A DNA stretch of 13,941 bases. Origin: an uncultured Methylococcaceae bacterium (GTDB lineage: Bacteria > Pseudomonadota > Gammaproteobacteria > Methylococcales > Methylomonadaceae). Position 1 is the stretch's first letter. Every line of letters begins with the position of its first letter. The translations under genes were made by a program, and so were the position numbers. Location of the stretch: the NCBI GenBank assembly GCA_903903765.1, contig CAIVAH010000208.1, forward strand, positions 1 to 13,941, written 5' to 3'. Of this stretch, positions 6,980 through 13,941 are shown in pieces. The notes under the pieces are model-generated. The model had not been told where the DNA came from. It saw nothing but the letters and a program-made list of their open reading frames with translations, and searched no databases.

Positions 6980-7007
6980 TGGGGTGCATAATAATAACTG
7001 CATCCCA
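6980..7007. terminator. Hairpin between convergent rne and dnaE
   Basis: TGGGGTGCA (6980-6988) pairs with TGCATCCCA (6999-7007): nine pairs with one G-U and a 10-nt loop. Past an A/C mismatch, three more pairs extend it (6976-6978 with 7009-7011). It follows the rne stop by 15 bp and the dnaE stop codon ends 10 bp away. T-rich sequence follows on both strands (GTTTGG to the right; the complement of AAAGAA to the left), so it could end both transcripts. Confidence 0.55.
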
Positions 7008-7016
7008 CTGTTTGGA

Positions 7017-10000
7017 TTATTTGTAGCGAATTTCTACGTTTTGTGTGCCTAATAACCATCTTAAACGGCTAATCAAGTCATCCGTAGGATGAACCCGCCA
7101 AATGTCTCCTAATAGCAAGCTGGCTTTAGCTTTATGAGATTTATAATTAATGCCAACTGGACAATTTCCGCCTTTATTAGGGCTAATAGTTTCAGTTAGT
7201 TTGTTTATAAACTCATTATTGATAGATGCATCATCAGAGCATGTCCAATCAATTACTATCGCTCTCGCAAAGTTTTCTCTTGCCTGATTAATATCGTAAA
7301 GCTTTTCTACTGTTAAACGCAGTGCGCCAGAAAAGTTGTCGATTGCTAAACCGCCTTCAGCAATAATGAGATTGTCTTTAGAAAAAAGCTCTTGATATTG
7401 TTCATAAGTATCTCCAAATAACGCACATTCAAGTCTGCCAGTTTTGTCGTCTAAAGTAGCAAAGCCCATTGTTTTACCATGCTTGTTTTGGCGGGTGCGA
7501 ATTTCAACCACCATGCCAGCGACTCTGGCTTCCATTTTGCCCCGGGATATTTGTAAAGAACCTATTTTTCCATGGGTAAAATAGTTTAACTCTGCTTCAT
7601 ATTGATCAATTGGGTGGCCAGTTAGAAACAGGCCTAAAGTGAGTTTTTCTGCGGCTAAGCGTTCTCGGTCAGACCAAGGCTCTACGTTCATCGTGTAGCT
7701 TACCTTGGTCTCCTCTGTTGCAGAGTTATCTTCGTTAGCCAAGGAAAACAAATCATTTTGACCAGTCTGGAGCATTTTTCCATGATGCTCTGCGACGCGT
7801 AAGGCGGTTGGTAATTCAGCTAGGTGACTAGCTCTGTTAGGACTAAAATCATCAAAGGCGCCGGCTTTAACGAGAGCGTCTAAAACACGTCGATTAACTT
7901 TTCTTAAATCAACGCGTTTGCATAAATCGTAAAGATCTAAAAAAGCGCCATTAGCTTCACGTTCTTTAATCATGTCTTCAATAGCGGCTTCGCCTACACC
8001 TTTAATGGCGCCTAGACCATAGACAATTTGATTCTCATTATTCGCGGTAAATCGATAATTTGAGACATTGATAGTGGGTGGTAAAACGGTTAGTTTCATT
8101 TGCCGACATTCTTCTATTAAGATAACCACTTTATCGGTGTTATCCATGTCAGAAGATAATACCGCCGCCATAAACTCTGCGGGATAATGCGTTTTAAGCC
8201 AAGCCGTTTGATAAGCGACTAAAGCATAAGCTGCTGAATGGGATTTGTTAAAACCATAGCCAGCAAATTTTTCCATTAAGTCAAACACATAAGTGGCAAT
8301 GGATTCGTCGATTTGATTAGCGACTGCACCCGAGGTGAATTTTTCCCGCTCCTTAGCCATTTCTTCAGGTTTTTTCTTACCCATTGCTCGTCGGAGCATA
8401 TCCGCACCACCCAATGTGTAATGCGCGAGTTCTCGGGCGATTTGCATTACTTGTTCTTGGTATAAAATAACCCCGTTAGTGGGTTTTAAAATAGGTTCAA
8501 GAAGGGGGTGGGCATATTCAGCTTGAGCGCCGTGTTTAACGTTAATATAATCATCTACCATGCCTGATTCTAAAGGACCTGGTCTAAATAAAGCCACCAA
8601 GGCAATAATATCGTCAAAACAATCTGGTTTAAGTTTCTTAATCAGCTCCTTCATGCCTCTAGATTCAAGCTGAAAAACGGCGGTGGTGAGGCCATTCTTT
8701 AACAGAGTGTATGAGGCTAAGTCATCACGGGGGATGGTTGTAATATCTATTAGAGTTTCATTCGCTAATTTTTTCTTAGCATTAATGGTTTGCAAAGCCC
8801 AATCAATGATAGTTAAGGTACGTAAACCTAAAAAGTCGAATTTAACTAGACCTACCGCTTCTACATCGTCTTTATCAAATTGCGTGACTAAATTGCCCCC
8901 GCCTTGTTCACAATACAGAGCAGTAAAGTCCGTCAGTTTAGTCGGTGATATGACGACACCACCCGCATGTTTACCGGCATTCCTAACGGTACCTTCTAAA
9001 GATAAGGCCATGTCTATCAGGGTTTTAACTTCTTCTTCGGTATCGTAAAGATGCTTAAGGTCATGGCTATCTTGTAAGGCTTTAGTTAGCGTCATGCCGA
9101 TTTCAAAAGGGATGAGCTTAGCGAGTTTATCGACAAAACCGTAGCCAAATCCGAGTACTCGCCCAACATCTCGAATAACTGCTTTTGCTGCCATTGAACC
9201 ATAAGTGATAATCTGTGCCACGTGGTCTCGACCATAATGCCGTGCTACATAATCAATAACCTCATCACGACGATCCATACAAAAGTCAATATCAAAGTCG
9301 GGCATAGAAACCCGCTCGGGATTTAAGAAGCGCTCGAATAATAGATCAAACTCTATGGGATCTAAGTCGGTGATTTTAAGGGCATAAGCTACGAGAGAAC
9401 CCGCACCAGATCCGCGCCCTGGACCTACGGGGATCAATTCGTTTTTTGCCCACTGGATAAAGTCTGCAACGATCATAAAGTAACCAGGGAAACCCATTTC
9501 GTTGATTACTTTAAGTTCAGTTGCTAAACGATCGAAGTAAATCTCTTGGTTCTCTTCTTTTGTGCCAGTTCCTACTGCGGGATATTGACGTAAGCGATCT
9601 TCTAAACCTTTTTCAGCTTCACTGGCCATTAATTCGCCAAGTGTCATACCAGCAGGTACGGGGAAGTCAGGTAAAAAGTTTTCGCCTAAAGTGAGTTTTA
9701 AATTACAGCGTTTAGCAATTTCAACAGTGTTTTGGAGGGCTTCAGGAATATCTGCAAAAATGGCCAGCATTTCTTCGGTGCTTCGCAAGTATTGCTGATC
9801 GGTATAGTCTTTAGGGCGACGTGTATCGTCTAAAACTCGACCTTGGTTAATGCACACCCTAACTTCATGGGCGGCAAAATCTTCTTGATGAATAAATCTT
9901 ACATCATTGGTCGCAACCACAGGTAGATCATACTTAAGGGCAAGTTCAATAGCCCCTGCGATATATCGTTCTTCTTCTGGTTTTCCTAATCTCTGTAATT

Positions 10001-10502
10001 CTAGATAAAAACTGTTTTTAAATAAATCGTTCCAGTATTCAGCTAACCGATTGGCTTCTACTGTATTTTCGGCCAATAAGGCTCGGCCAATATCACCTTG
10101 CATTGCTCCTGATAGTGCTATAAGTCCAGTGTGATTAGCTTCAAGCCATGCTCTTTGTAGCATTGGAACACCTTGGTGTTGGCCTTCTTGATAAGCTTTG
10201 GATGTTAATTCAGTTAAGGTGATGTAGCCTTTATGGTTATTAACTAGTAAAGTTAAGCGATACGGTGTTGTTGGGTCATCAGGGTTAAAAATTAATACAT
10301 CAGCGCCCGCAATGGGTTTAATACCAGAGCTTTGGGCATTTTTATAAAACTTGACTAAAGAGAATAGGTTGGAGTGATCAGTGACTGCAATTGCAGGCAT
10401 GTTAAGTTCAGTTAAACGTTTGATTAGCGGTTTAATTTTAACTATACCGTCAACCATTGAAAATTCAGTATGTAATCTTAAATGGATAAATGCCGGTTGC
10501 AT
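7017..10502 (-). CDS. dnaE: DNA polymerase III alpha subunit DnaE (1161 aa)
   Basis: Catalytic subunit of the replicative DNA polymerase III holoenzyme. The N-terminal PHP domain covers about 5-275. The C-family polymerase catalytic aspartates are D402 and D404 in PDFDIDF and D556 in KFDFLGL, one residue later than E. coli D401, D403 and D555. Conserved GPGRGSGAGSLVAYAL (361-376) and the fingers region with FRPGPLESGMVDDY, GEAAIEDMI-type helix-hairpin-helix and an OB-fold (about 985-1075) follow. Length equals the E. coli protein (1160 aa), so the gene is complete. In the PHP domain the ligand position that is His in Thermus (HLHQH) is Arg (HLRLH, R9), as in E. coli, so PHP nuclease activity is probably lost. 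It is a single gene, convergent with rne and divergent from the Usp gene. No clear Shine-Dalgarno precedes the ATG. Confidence 0.97.
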   Translation of the reverse strand: MQPAFIHLRLHTEFSMVDGIVKIKPLIKRLTELNMPAIAVTDHSNLFSLVKFYKNAQSSGIKPIAGADVLIFNPDDPTTPYRLTLLVNNHKGYITLTELTSKAYQEGQHQGVPMLQRAWLEANHTGLIALSGAMQGDIGRALLAENTVEANRLAEYWNDLFKNSFYLELQRLGKPEEERYIAGAIELALKYDLPVVATNDVRFIHQEDFAAHEVRVCINQGRVLDDTRRPKDYTDQQYLRSTEEMLAIFADIPEALQNTVEIAKRCNLKLTLGENFLPDFPVPAGMTLGELMASEAEKGLEDRLRQYPAVGTGTKEENQEIYFDRLATELKVINEMGFPGYFMIVADFIQWAKNELIPVGPGRGSGAGSLVAYALKITDLDPIEFDLLFERFLNPERVSMPDFDIDFCMDRRDEVIDYVARHYGRDHVAQIITYGSMAAKAVIRDVGRVLGFGYGFVDKLAKLIPFEIGMTLTKALQDSHDLKHLYDTEEEVKTLIDMALSLEGTVRNAGKHAGGVVISPTKLTDFTALYCEQGGGNLVTQFDKDDVEAVGLVKFDFLGLRTLTIIDWALQTINAKKKLANETLIDITTIPRDDLASYTLLKNGLTTAVFQLESRGMKELIKKLKPDCFDDIIALVALFRPGPLESGMVDDYINVKHGAQAEYAHPLLEPILKPTNGVILYQEQVMQIARELAHYTLGGADMLRRAMGKKKPEEMAKEREKFTSGAVANQIDESIATYVFDLMEKFAGYGFNKSHSAAYALVAYQTAWLKTHYPAEFMAAVLSSDMDNTDKVVILIEECRQMKLTVLPPTINVSNYRFTANNENQIVYGLGAIKGVGEAAIEDMIKEREANGAFLDLYDLCKRVDLRKVNRRVLDALVKAGAFDDFSPNRASHLAELPTALRVAEHHGKMLQTGQNDLFSLANEDNSATEETKVSYTMNVEPWSDRERLAAEKLTLGLFLTGHPIDQYEAELNYFTHGKIGSLQISRGKMEARVAGMVVEIRTRQNKHGKTMGFATLDDKTGRLECALFGDTYEQYQELFSKDNLIIAEGGLAIDNFSGALRLTVEKLYDINQARENFARAIVIDWTCSDDASINNEFINKLTETISPNKGGNCPVGINYKSHKAKASLLLGDIWRVHPTDDLISRLRWLLGTQNVEIRYK

Positions 10503-10568
10503 GACAATGATTGTGGGTTTTAAGTAACGAGGAGAGATTTGCTTATCGACTAATCTTGAGTTGCGCTT

Positions 10569-10579
10569 ATTCTACCATA
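10569..10579 (-). promoter_or_regulatory. Possible extended -10 promoter of dnaE
   Basis: On the minus strand, TGGTAGAAT forms an extended -10 (TG, one base, then TAGAAT at 10569-10574) about 67 bp upstream of the dnaE ATG. No convincing -35 box accompanies it, which is acceptable for extended -10 promoters. Sequence inference only. Confidence 0.3.
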
Positions 10580-10627
10580 TTCAACTTTAGGCTTAGTTAG
10601 GCGTGTCTATTGGTTGCTATAGCGTAA

Positions 10628-10656
10628 CTGAAGTGGTCTAATTAAGCGTGCATAAT
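10628..10656 (+). promoter_or_regulatory. Possible promoter of the Usp gene
   Basis: CTGAAG (10628-10633) and CATAAT (10651-10656) are spaced by 17 bp, giving a moderate sigma70 match. The start would be near 10663, about 44 nt before the ATG. Confidence 0.35.
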
Positions 10657-10695
10657 GCTAACGTTTTTAAGTATCATTGGGTTATCAATAAATTT

Positions 10696-10700
10696 AGGTG
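10696..10700 (+). promoter_or_regulatory. Shine-Dalgarno deciding the Usp start
   Basis: AGGTG lies 6 nt before the ATG at 10707. Its GTG at 10698-10700 is itself an in-frame start, but beginning there would leave that start without an RBS. This favours the ATG at 10707. Confidence 0.55.
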
Positions 10701-10706
10701 CAAGGG

Positions 10707-11147
10707 ATGAATGATTACAAACACATTTTATTGGCGGTAGATTTTTCTAAACAAGTTAATACCGTGGCAGAAAAAGCTAAAGCCATAGCAAATAAACACC
10801 AAGCCAAGTTAAGTATAGTGCATGTCTTAGATAATATTCCTATGCCAGATGCTTATTATGGAACTGTTATATCCTTAACTGAAAACTCAGGTGATCCCTT
10901 ATTAGAAGCAGAAAAGGCTAAGCTGATGGCAATAGGTGAGCAATTTAGCGTAGAGGTATCAAATCAGTGGTTATTATGGGGTATTCCCAAGCAAGAAATT
11001 ATTTATGTGGCAGAGCAACAGCAAGTTGATTTAATTGTGGTTGGTTCTCACGGTCGACATGGTATAGCTTTATTGTTAGGCTCAACGGCCAATAGTATTT
11101 TGCATACAGCTAAGTGCGATGTGTTGGCCGTCAGATTAAAAGAGTGA
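10707..11147 (+). CDS. Universal stress protein, UspA family (146 aa)
   Basis: Small cytoplasmic protein of the Usp alpha/beta nucleotide-binding fold; family members are induced by starvation and other stresses. It begins MNDYKHILLAVDFS, the normal Usp N-terminus with an aspartate at strand 1. The C-terminal phosphate-binding loop reads VVGSHGRHGIALLLGSTA followed by KCDVLAVR. The glycine spacing is G-2-G-8-GS, one residue shorter than the 9-residue spacer of classical ATP-binding Usps such as MJ0577, so ATP binding is uncertain. I chose the ATG at 10707 over an in-frame GTG at 10698 because the GTG lies within the Shine-Dalgarno and adds three residues not expected in the family. The gene is divergent from dnaE and convergent with the lipoprotein gene; the two stops are 5 bp apart. 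Confidence 0.9.
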   Translation: MNDYKHILLAVDFSKQVNTVAEKAKAIANKHQAKLSIVHVLDNIPMPDAYYGTVISLTENSGDPLLEAEKAKLMAIGEQFSVEVSNQWLLWGIPKQEIIYVAEQQQVDLIVVGSHGRHGIALLLGSTANSILHTAKCDVLAVRLKE

Positions 11148-11152
11148 AATCT

Positions 11153-11773
11153 TTAGCCTGCAGAGTCTTTGCTTTCTGTATCAAATTTCGATTCATCACA
11201 GCCCTTTTGGAAAAAGACTAAAGAGGGTTGAAAGGCTGTGATATCAATAGTTAATGTGGTTTCTTTTTGAAATTGATTGATGGATTCAGTCGCTGCATTA
11301 CGAAAATTAACCATTAATTTAGATGCCAGTTTTTGTTGGGCTTCGTCTTCGCCCAATGTAAAAGGATCTTCGCCTAGATTTGTATTTTCGATGGCGGTTT
11401 GTAAAATAGCACTTGAGATGTCTTGAATTTTAGTTTCGAAGCTCTTAAATATTGCGCTACCTTTTTCTTTTTTTATTCGATTAATGTCATTACTGTCTGC
11501 GTACAATAAAAAAGTGCCTTTTGCGCCTTGTAAATCGTTTTTACAAATCCCACCATCCAATATTCTCATCAAATTTAATTTTTTATTATCTTTAGTGATA
11601 GTCATCGGTGGATTCATACCCGACATTTGCATGTCTGGTATAGATGGCGCTGTGCTTACAGGAGATTCTGTTACAGGTTTACTTGCTGTCTCAGTTTCTT
11701 TAATTTCTTGAGATGAACAAGCCGCTAGACTAAGGCAAAGTAAAGTAAGTGAAAATTTAAAGCGGATGTTCAT
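11153..11773 (-). CDS. Predicted lipoprotein of unknown function (206 aa)
   Basis: I do not recognise the family. The N-terminus is a lipoprotein signal: basic MNIRFKF, hydrophobic SLTLLCLS, then lipobox LAAC with the lipidated Cys at residue 19. Serine follows at +2, which by the E. coli rule would favour outer-membrane sorting. A Pro/Ser/Thr-rich linker comes next (about 27-50), then a mature domain of about 150 residues that is mixed helical (SAIFKSFETKIQDISSAILQ, then EAQQKLASKLMVNFRNA) with two cysteines (in GGICKND and KGCDES) that could pair. The start used is the ATG at 11773; a GTG nine bases upstream (11782) would add three residues and has no better RBS. It is divergent from efpL and convergent with the Usp gene, so it is probably transcribed alone. 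Confidence 0.75.
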   Translation of the reverse strand: MNIRFKFSLTLLCLSLAACSSQEIKETETASKPVTESPVSTAPSIPDMQMSGMNPPMTITKDNKKLNLMRILDGGICKNDLQGAKGTFLLYADSNDINRIKKEKGSAIFKSFETKIQDISSAILQTAIENTNLGEDPFTLGEDEAQQKLASKLMVNFRNAATESINQFQKETTLTIDITAFQPSLVFFQKGCDESKFDTESKDSAG

Positions 11774-11917
11774 TTTTATCACACTGAAGATTGATTAAAG
11801 ACGTTATTTAATTATGTGGTGTAATTTAACATCTTTTAATAAAAAAACACGAAAATTTGCCGCTTTAAGTAAAAAAATGCCAATAATTCTGTAGGCGTTC
11901 TTGCAATGGTTCTACGT

Positions 11918-11923
11918 TATAAT
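11918..11923 (+). promoter_or_regulatory. Possible -10 box of the efpL-rlmG pair
   Basis: A perfect TATAAT lies 75 bp before the efpL start. The -35 region at 16-18 bp spacing has no good hexamer; TTGCAA at 11901-11906 is too close. Transcription would begin near 11930. Confidence 0.35.
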
Positions 11924-11997
11924 ATCAGGATTACGAGCAGTTGAATGAGTCTAAATTATTCAGCAGGTTTAACTTATAAACAAAACTGGAGAGCGGT

Positions 11998-12564
11998 GTG
12001 GCAAAGGCAAGTGAATTAAAGCGCGGAATGGTGGTTGAGATAAATGGCGTTCCGCACATGGTTAAACAATTTGATGCAAAAAGCCCTTCCTCTCGTGGTG
12101 CGTCAACCCTTTATAAAATTCGATTTACTAATCTTAAAACAGGTCAAAAGTTGGATGAATCTTTAAAAGGCGATGACTTCTTTAAAGAAACAGATTTAGT
12201 CAGAGCTAAAGTGCAGTTCTCTTATATTGATGGTGAGAACTATATCTTTATGAATAGTGAAGACTATACGCAATATAGCTTGAGTCGAGAGGATTTAGAT
12301 GATCAAGTCTATTATTTAACAGAAGGTTTAGATGGGATTATTGCTTTATTAATTGATGATGAGATTTTTGGTATTGAATTGCCAAGTTCCGTGATTTTGC
12401 CAATCGTAGAAACGCCTCCGGCTATTAAAGGTGCTACCGCTTCAGGCCGAACTAAAACAGCCCGTTTACCTACTGGTTTAGAAGTCCAAGTGCCAGAGTA
12501 TTTAGAAACAGATGAGCTCATTAAAGTAAATACTGAAAATGGTAAGTTTATGGCGCGAGCTTAA
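11998..12564 (+). CDS. efpL: Elongation factor P-like protein EfpL/YeiP (188 aa)
   Basis: EF-P paralogue that binds the ribosome between P and E sites and relieves stalling at difficult motifs such as polyproline. Three beta-barrel domains are expected: KOW-like about 1-65, OB about 66-130, C-terminal OB about 131-188. Family features are clear: KRGMVVEINGVPHMVKQFD, the tip loop SPSSRGASTLYK, FKETDL, a YTQYSLSREDLDDQ segment, and the C-terminal IKGATASGRTKTARLPTGL and QVPEYL. The tip carries R33 within an insertion-type loop, as in E. coli YeiP (SPTARGAATLYK), rather than the modified lysine of canonical EF-P; this separates it from efp. Translation starts at GTG, with TGGAGAG at 11987-11993 as Shine-Dalgarno. 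The rlmG gene begins 23 bp after its stop, so the two are likely co-transcribed. Confidence 0.93.
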   Translation: MAKASELKRGMVVEINGVPHMVKQFDAKSPSSRGASTLYKIRFTNLKTGQKLDESLKGDDFFKETDLVRAKVQFSYIDGENYIFMNSEDYTQYSLSREDLDDQVYYLTEGLDGIIALLIDDEIFGIELPSSVILPIVETPPAIKGATASGRTKTARLPTGLEVQVPEYLETDELIKVNTENGKFMARA

Positions 12565-12587
12565 GTACCTGTCAAAGATAGAGTTTA

Positions 12588-13730
12588 ATGGCGACAGAGA
12601 TAGATATTAGATTAAAAGTTCCGCAAGGAGAATTTCTTTTAGAGCGACTACCTAAACGGTCTTTAGAGTTATTACGCGCGTGGGATGCAGCTGATGAATA
12701 TTTGCTTAGCTATGTGGCAGAGCAGACTGTTAGTGCCAATGCACGAATATTAATTTTAAATGATAGTTTTGGGGCCTTAGCGTTAGGATTGAATGTTTAT
12801 AAGCCTCAAGCGGTTTCTGATTCTTTTCTTTCTCAGCAAGCGACTCGGTTAAATTTGTTGGCTAACAACCTATCAGTAGATAGTGTTATTTTAACAAACA
12901 GTCTTGAGCCTTTGTTTGGTTTTTATGATTGGGTGCTTATTAAAGCACCCAAAACGCTGGCCTTATTAGAAGATCAATTAATACGTATTCGTCCTTATCT
13001 TAAATCTAATTCGCAAATTATAGTTGCGGGCATGGTAAAAACCATGACGCCAACAATCTGGAAACTAATAGAACGCTTAGTAGGCGTGACAACGACTTCT
13101 TTAGCTAAAAAAAAAGCTAGGTTGATTTTTGCTAGTCCAGACTTTGCAATACAAGTTCCCGATAGTCCTTATCCGGTGCGTTATCAATTAGAAGGTACAG
13201 AATATATTATTAGTAACCATGCTAATGTGTTTTCTCGAGATAGTTTAGATATAGGCACGCGGTTTTTTCTGCAATATTTACCTGTTACTCAGGGAATAGT
13301 TGATATTGTGGATTTAGGTTGCGGAAATGGTTTGTTGGGCATCATCGCTGCGGAAAGAAATCCAGCTGCACTGGTGCATTTTGTGGATGAATCTTTTATG
13401 GCAGTGGCATCCGCACAAGATAATTTTGTTAGCGTTTTAGGGCAGCAGCGAAGCGCTGTATTTAAAGTAGGTGATGGTTTACAAGACTTTTTGCCCGCTA
13501 GTGCCGATATCATTTTATGTAATCCACCGTTCCATCAACAAAATGCCATAGGTGATCAAATCGCTAACAGCATGATTAAATGGGCTAAAATTGTCTTAAG
13601 AAAGACGGGGGAATTATGGATAGTCGGCAATCGGCATCTTAATTACCAATTAACTCTAAAGCGAGTGTTTGGTAATTGTTATTGCGTAGCAGAGAATAAA
13701 AAGTTTGTTATTCTAAAGTCTAAACGCTAA
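12588..13730 (+). CDS. rlmG: 23S rRNA m2G1835 methyltransferase RlmG (380 aa)
   Basis: SAM-dependent N2-guanine methyltransferase of the RsmC/RlmG family; in E. coli RlmG (YgjO) methylates G1835 of 23S rRNA. The N-terminal half (about 1-200) is a degenerate methyltransferase-like domain with RAWDAADEYLL (30-40), ILILNDSFGAL (54-64) and IKAPKTLALLE (118-128). The C-terminal half is catalytic: NHANVFSRDSLDIGTRFF (210-227), SAM-binding motif VDLGCGNGLLGI (241-252), FVDESFMAVAS (265-275), and catalytic NPPFHQQ (312-318). GNRHLNYQ and KKFVILK near the end match RlmG closely. The length of 380 fits RlmG (378 in E. coli) better than RsmC (343), and the AWDAADEYLL and FHQQ segments are RlmG-type. The Shine-Dalgarno is weak, so translation may depend on efpL just upstream. 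Confidence 0.93.
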   Translation: MATEIDIRLKVPQGEFLLERLPKRSLELLRAWDAADEYLLSYVAEQTVSANARILILNDSFGALALGLNVYKPQAVSDSFLSQQATRLNLLANNLSVDSVILTNSLEPLFGFYDWVLIKAPKTLALLEDQLIRIRPYLKSNSQIIVAGMVKTMTPTIWKLIERLVGVTTTSLAKKKARLIFASPDFAIQVPDSPYPVRYQLEGTEYIISNHANVFSRDSLDIGTRFFLQYLPVTQGIVDIVDLGCGNGLLGIIAAERNPAALVHFVDESFMAVASAQDNFVSVLGQQRSAVFKVGDGLQDFLPASADIILCNPPFHQQNAIGDQIANSMIKWAKIVLRKTGELWIVGNRHLNYQLTLKRVFGNCYCVAENKKFVILKSKR

Positions 13731-13794
13731 GTGCAGAGAATTCTTACAGGGTTTTTCTACAGTAAAAAAACTTAAGATAGAATTGCTTAAAAGC

Positions 13795-13829
13795 TTGTTT
13801 CCTAAGAGCCGAGGGCTTTTAGGAAACAA
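13795..13829. terminator. Strong 16-bp stem terminator between rlmG and cspA
   Basis: Positions 13795-13810 pair with 13814-13829 along the whole length with one G-U and a 3-nt loop (GAG). On the minus strand, GCTTTTAAGC follows the stem; on the plus strand, AAATTTG follows. It lies 12 bp after the cspA stop and about 65 bp after the rlmG stop, so it probably ends cspA transcription and also blocks read-through from rlmG. Confidence 0.75.
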
Positions 13830-13841
13830 AATTTGAGACTA

Positions 13842-13941
13842 TTACGCAGGGGTTACATTCTCAGCTTGTGGGCCTTTTTGACCTTGAGTTACTTCCATTG
13901 TTACTTTTTGGCCTTCACGCAATGTTTTGCGTCCAGATCCG
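13842..13941 (-). CDS. Cold-shock protein CspA family, C-terminal 32 residues (partial)
   Basis: The window edge cuts this gene; only the C-terminal end is visible. The minus strand reads GSGRKTLREGQKVTMEVTQG followed by QKGPQAENVTPA and TAA. The EGQKV...EVTQGQKGPQA.NV sequence is the standard end of CspA-type proteins (about 67-70 residues), whose beta-barrel binds single-stranded RNA and DNA as an RNA chaperone. The start, RNP motifs and the usual long cold-shock leader lie outside. An R stands where an aromatic or other residue is common (usually GFKTL, here GRKTL). Which Csp paralogue it is cannot be decided. Confidence 0.93.
   Translation of the reverse strand, partial: GSGRKTLREGQKVTMEVTQGQKGPQAENVTPA

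Noticed and set aside
8683..9048. 121-aa open frame on the plus strand
   Set aside because: It lies wholly opposite the conserved polymerase core of dnaE, has no family features and no ribosome-binding site.
11901..11923. TTGCAA plus TATAAT as a complete promoter for efpL
   Set aside because: The spacing is only 11 bp, too short for sigma70. Only the -10 box is kept.

Overview
This window reads as ordinary chromosome from an AT-rich gammaproteobacterium. RNase E, DnaE, RluC, EfpL and RlmG all look gammaproteobacterial, and the divergent arrangement of rne with rluC-(HAD phosphatase)-sppA is a known gammaproteobacterial gene order (for example in Pseudomonas). A Methylococcales-like host is possible, but that rests on general impression only. 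There is no CRISPR array, tRNA, rRNA or complete mobile element. The only trace of mobile DNA is a lone IS630-type helix-turn-helix ORF near the left end.

Layout. Positions 1-268 hold no gene: there is a small hairpin with a T-run at the very edge, then AT-rich sequence. An 85-residue HTH protein (+) follows, then a hairpin terminator. Next comes a leftward cluster, rluC > HAD phosphatase > sppA > SAM methyltransferase, with short gaps or overlaps (an operon). A 501-bp divergent region (3983-4483) contains back-to-back promoters for rluC and rne and an inferred rne leader of about 420 nt that can fold into several hairpins. rne (+, 826 aa) converges on dnaE (-, 1161 aa), with a hairpin between them. 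A UspA-type gene (+) diverges from dnaE and converges on an unrecognised lipoprotein gene (-). Divergent from the lipoprotein gene is an efpL-rlmG pair (+), which converges on cspA (-), cut by the right edge; a 16-bp stem terminator lies between them.

Functional theme. Much of the window concerns RNA and translation: RNase E for mRNA decay and rRNA processing, RluC and RlmG for 23S rRNA modification, EfpL for relief of ribosome stalling, and a cold-shock RNA-binding protein. The rest covers replication (DnaE), membrane protein turnover (SppA), stress (Usp) and small-molecule housekeeping (HAD phosphatase, methyltransferase).

I see no clearly new system. The points most worth a second look are the structured rne leader with mutually exclusive pairings, a duplicated PEY(L/V)AP motif near the RNase E C-terminus that resembles the PNPase-binding segment of E. 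coli RNase E, and the stand-alone IS630-type HTH gene.
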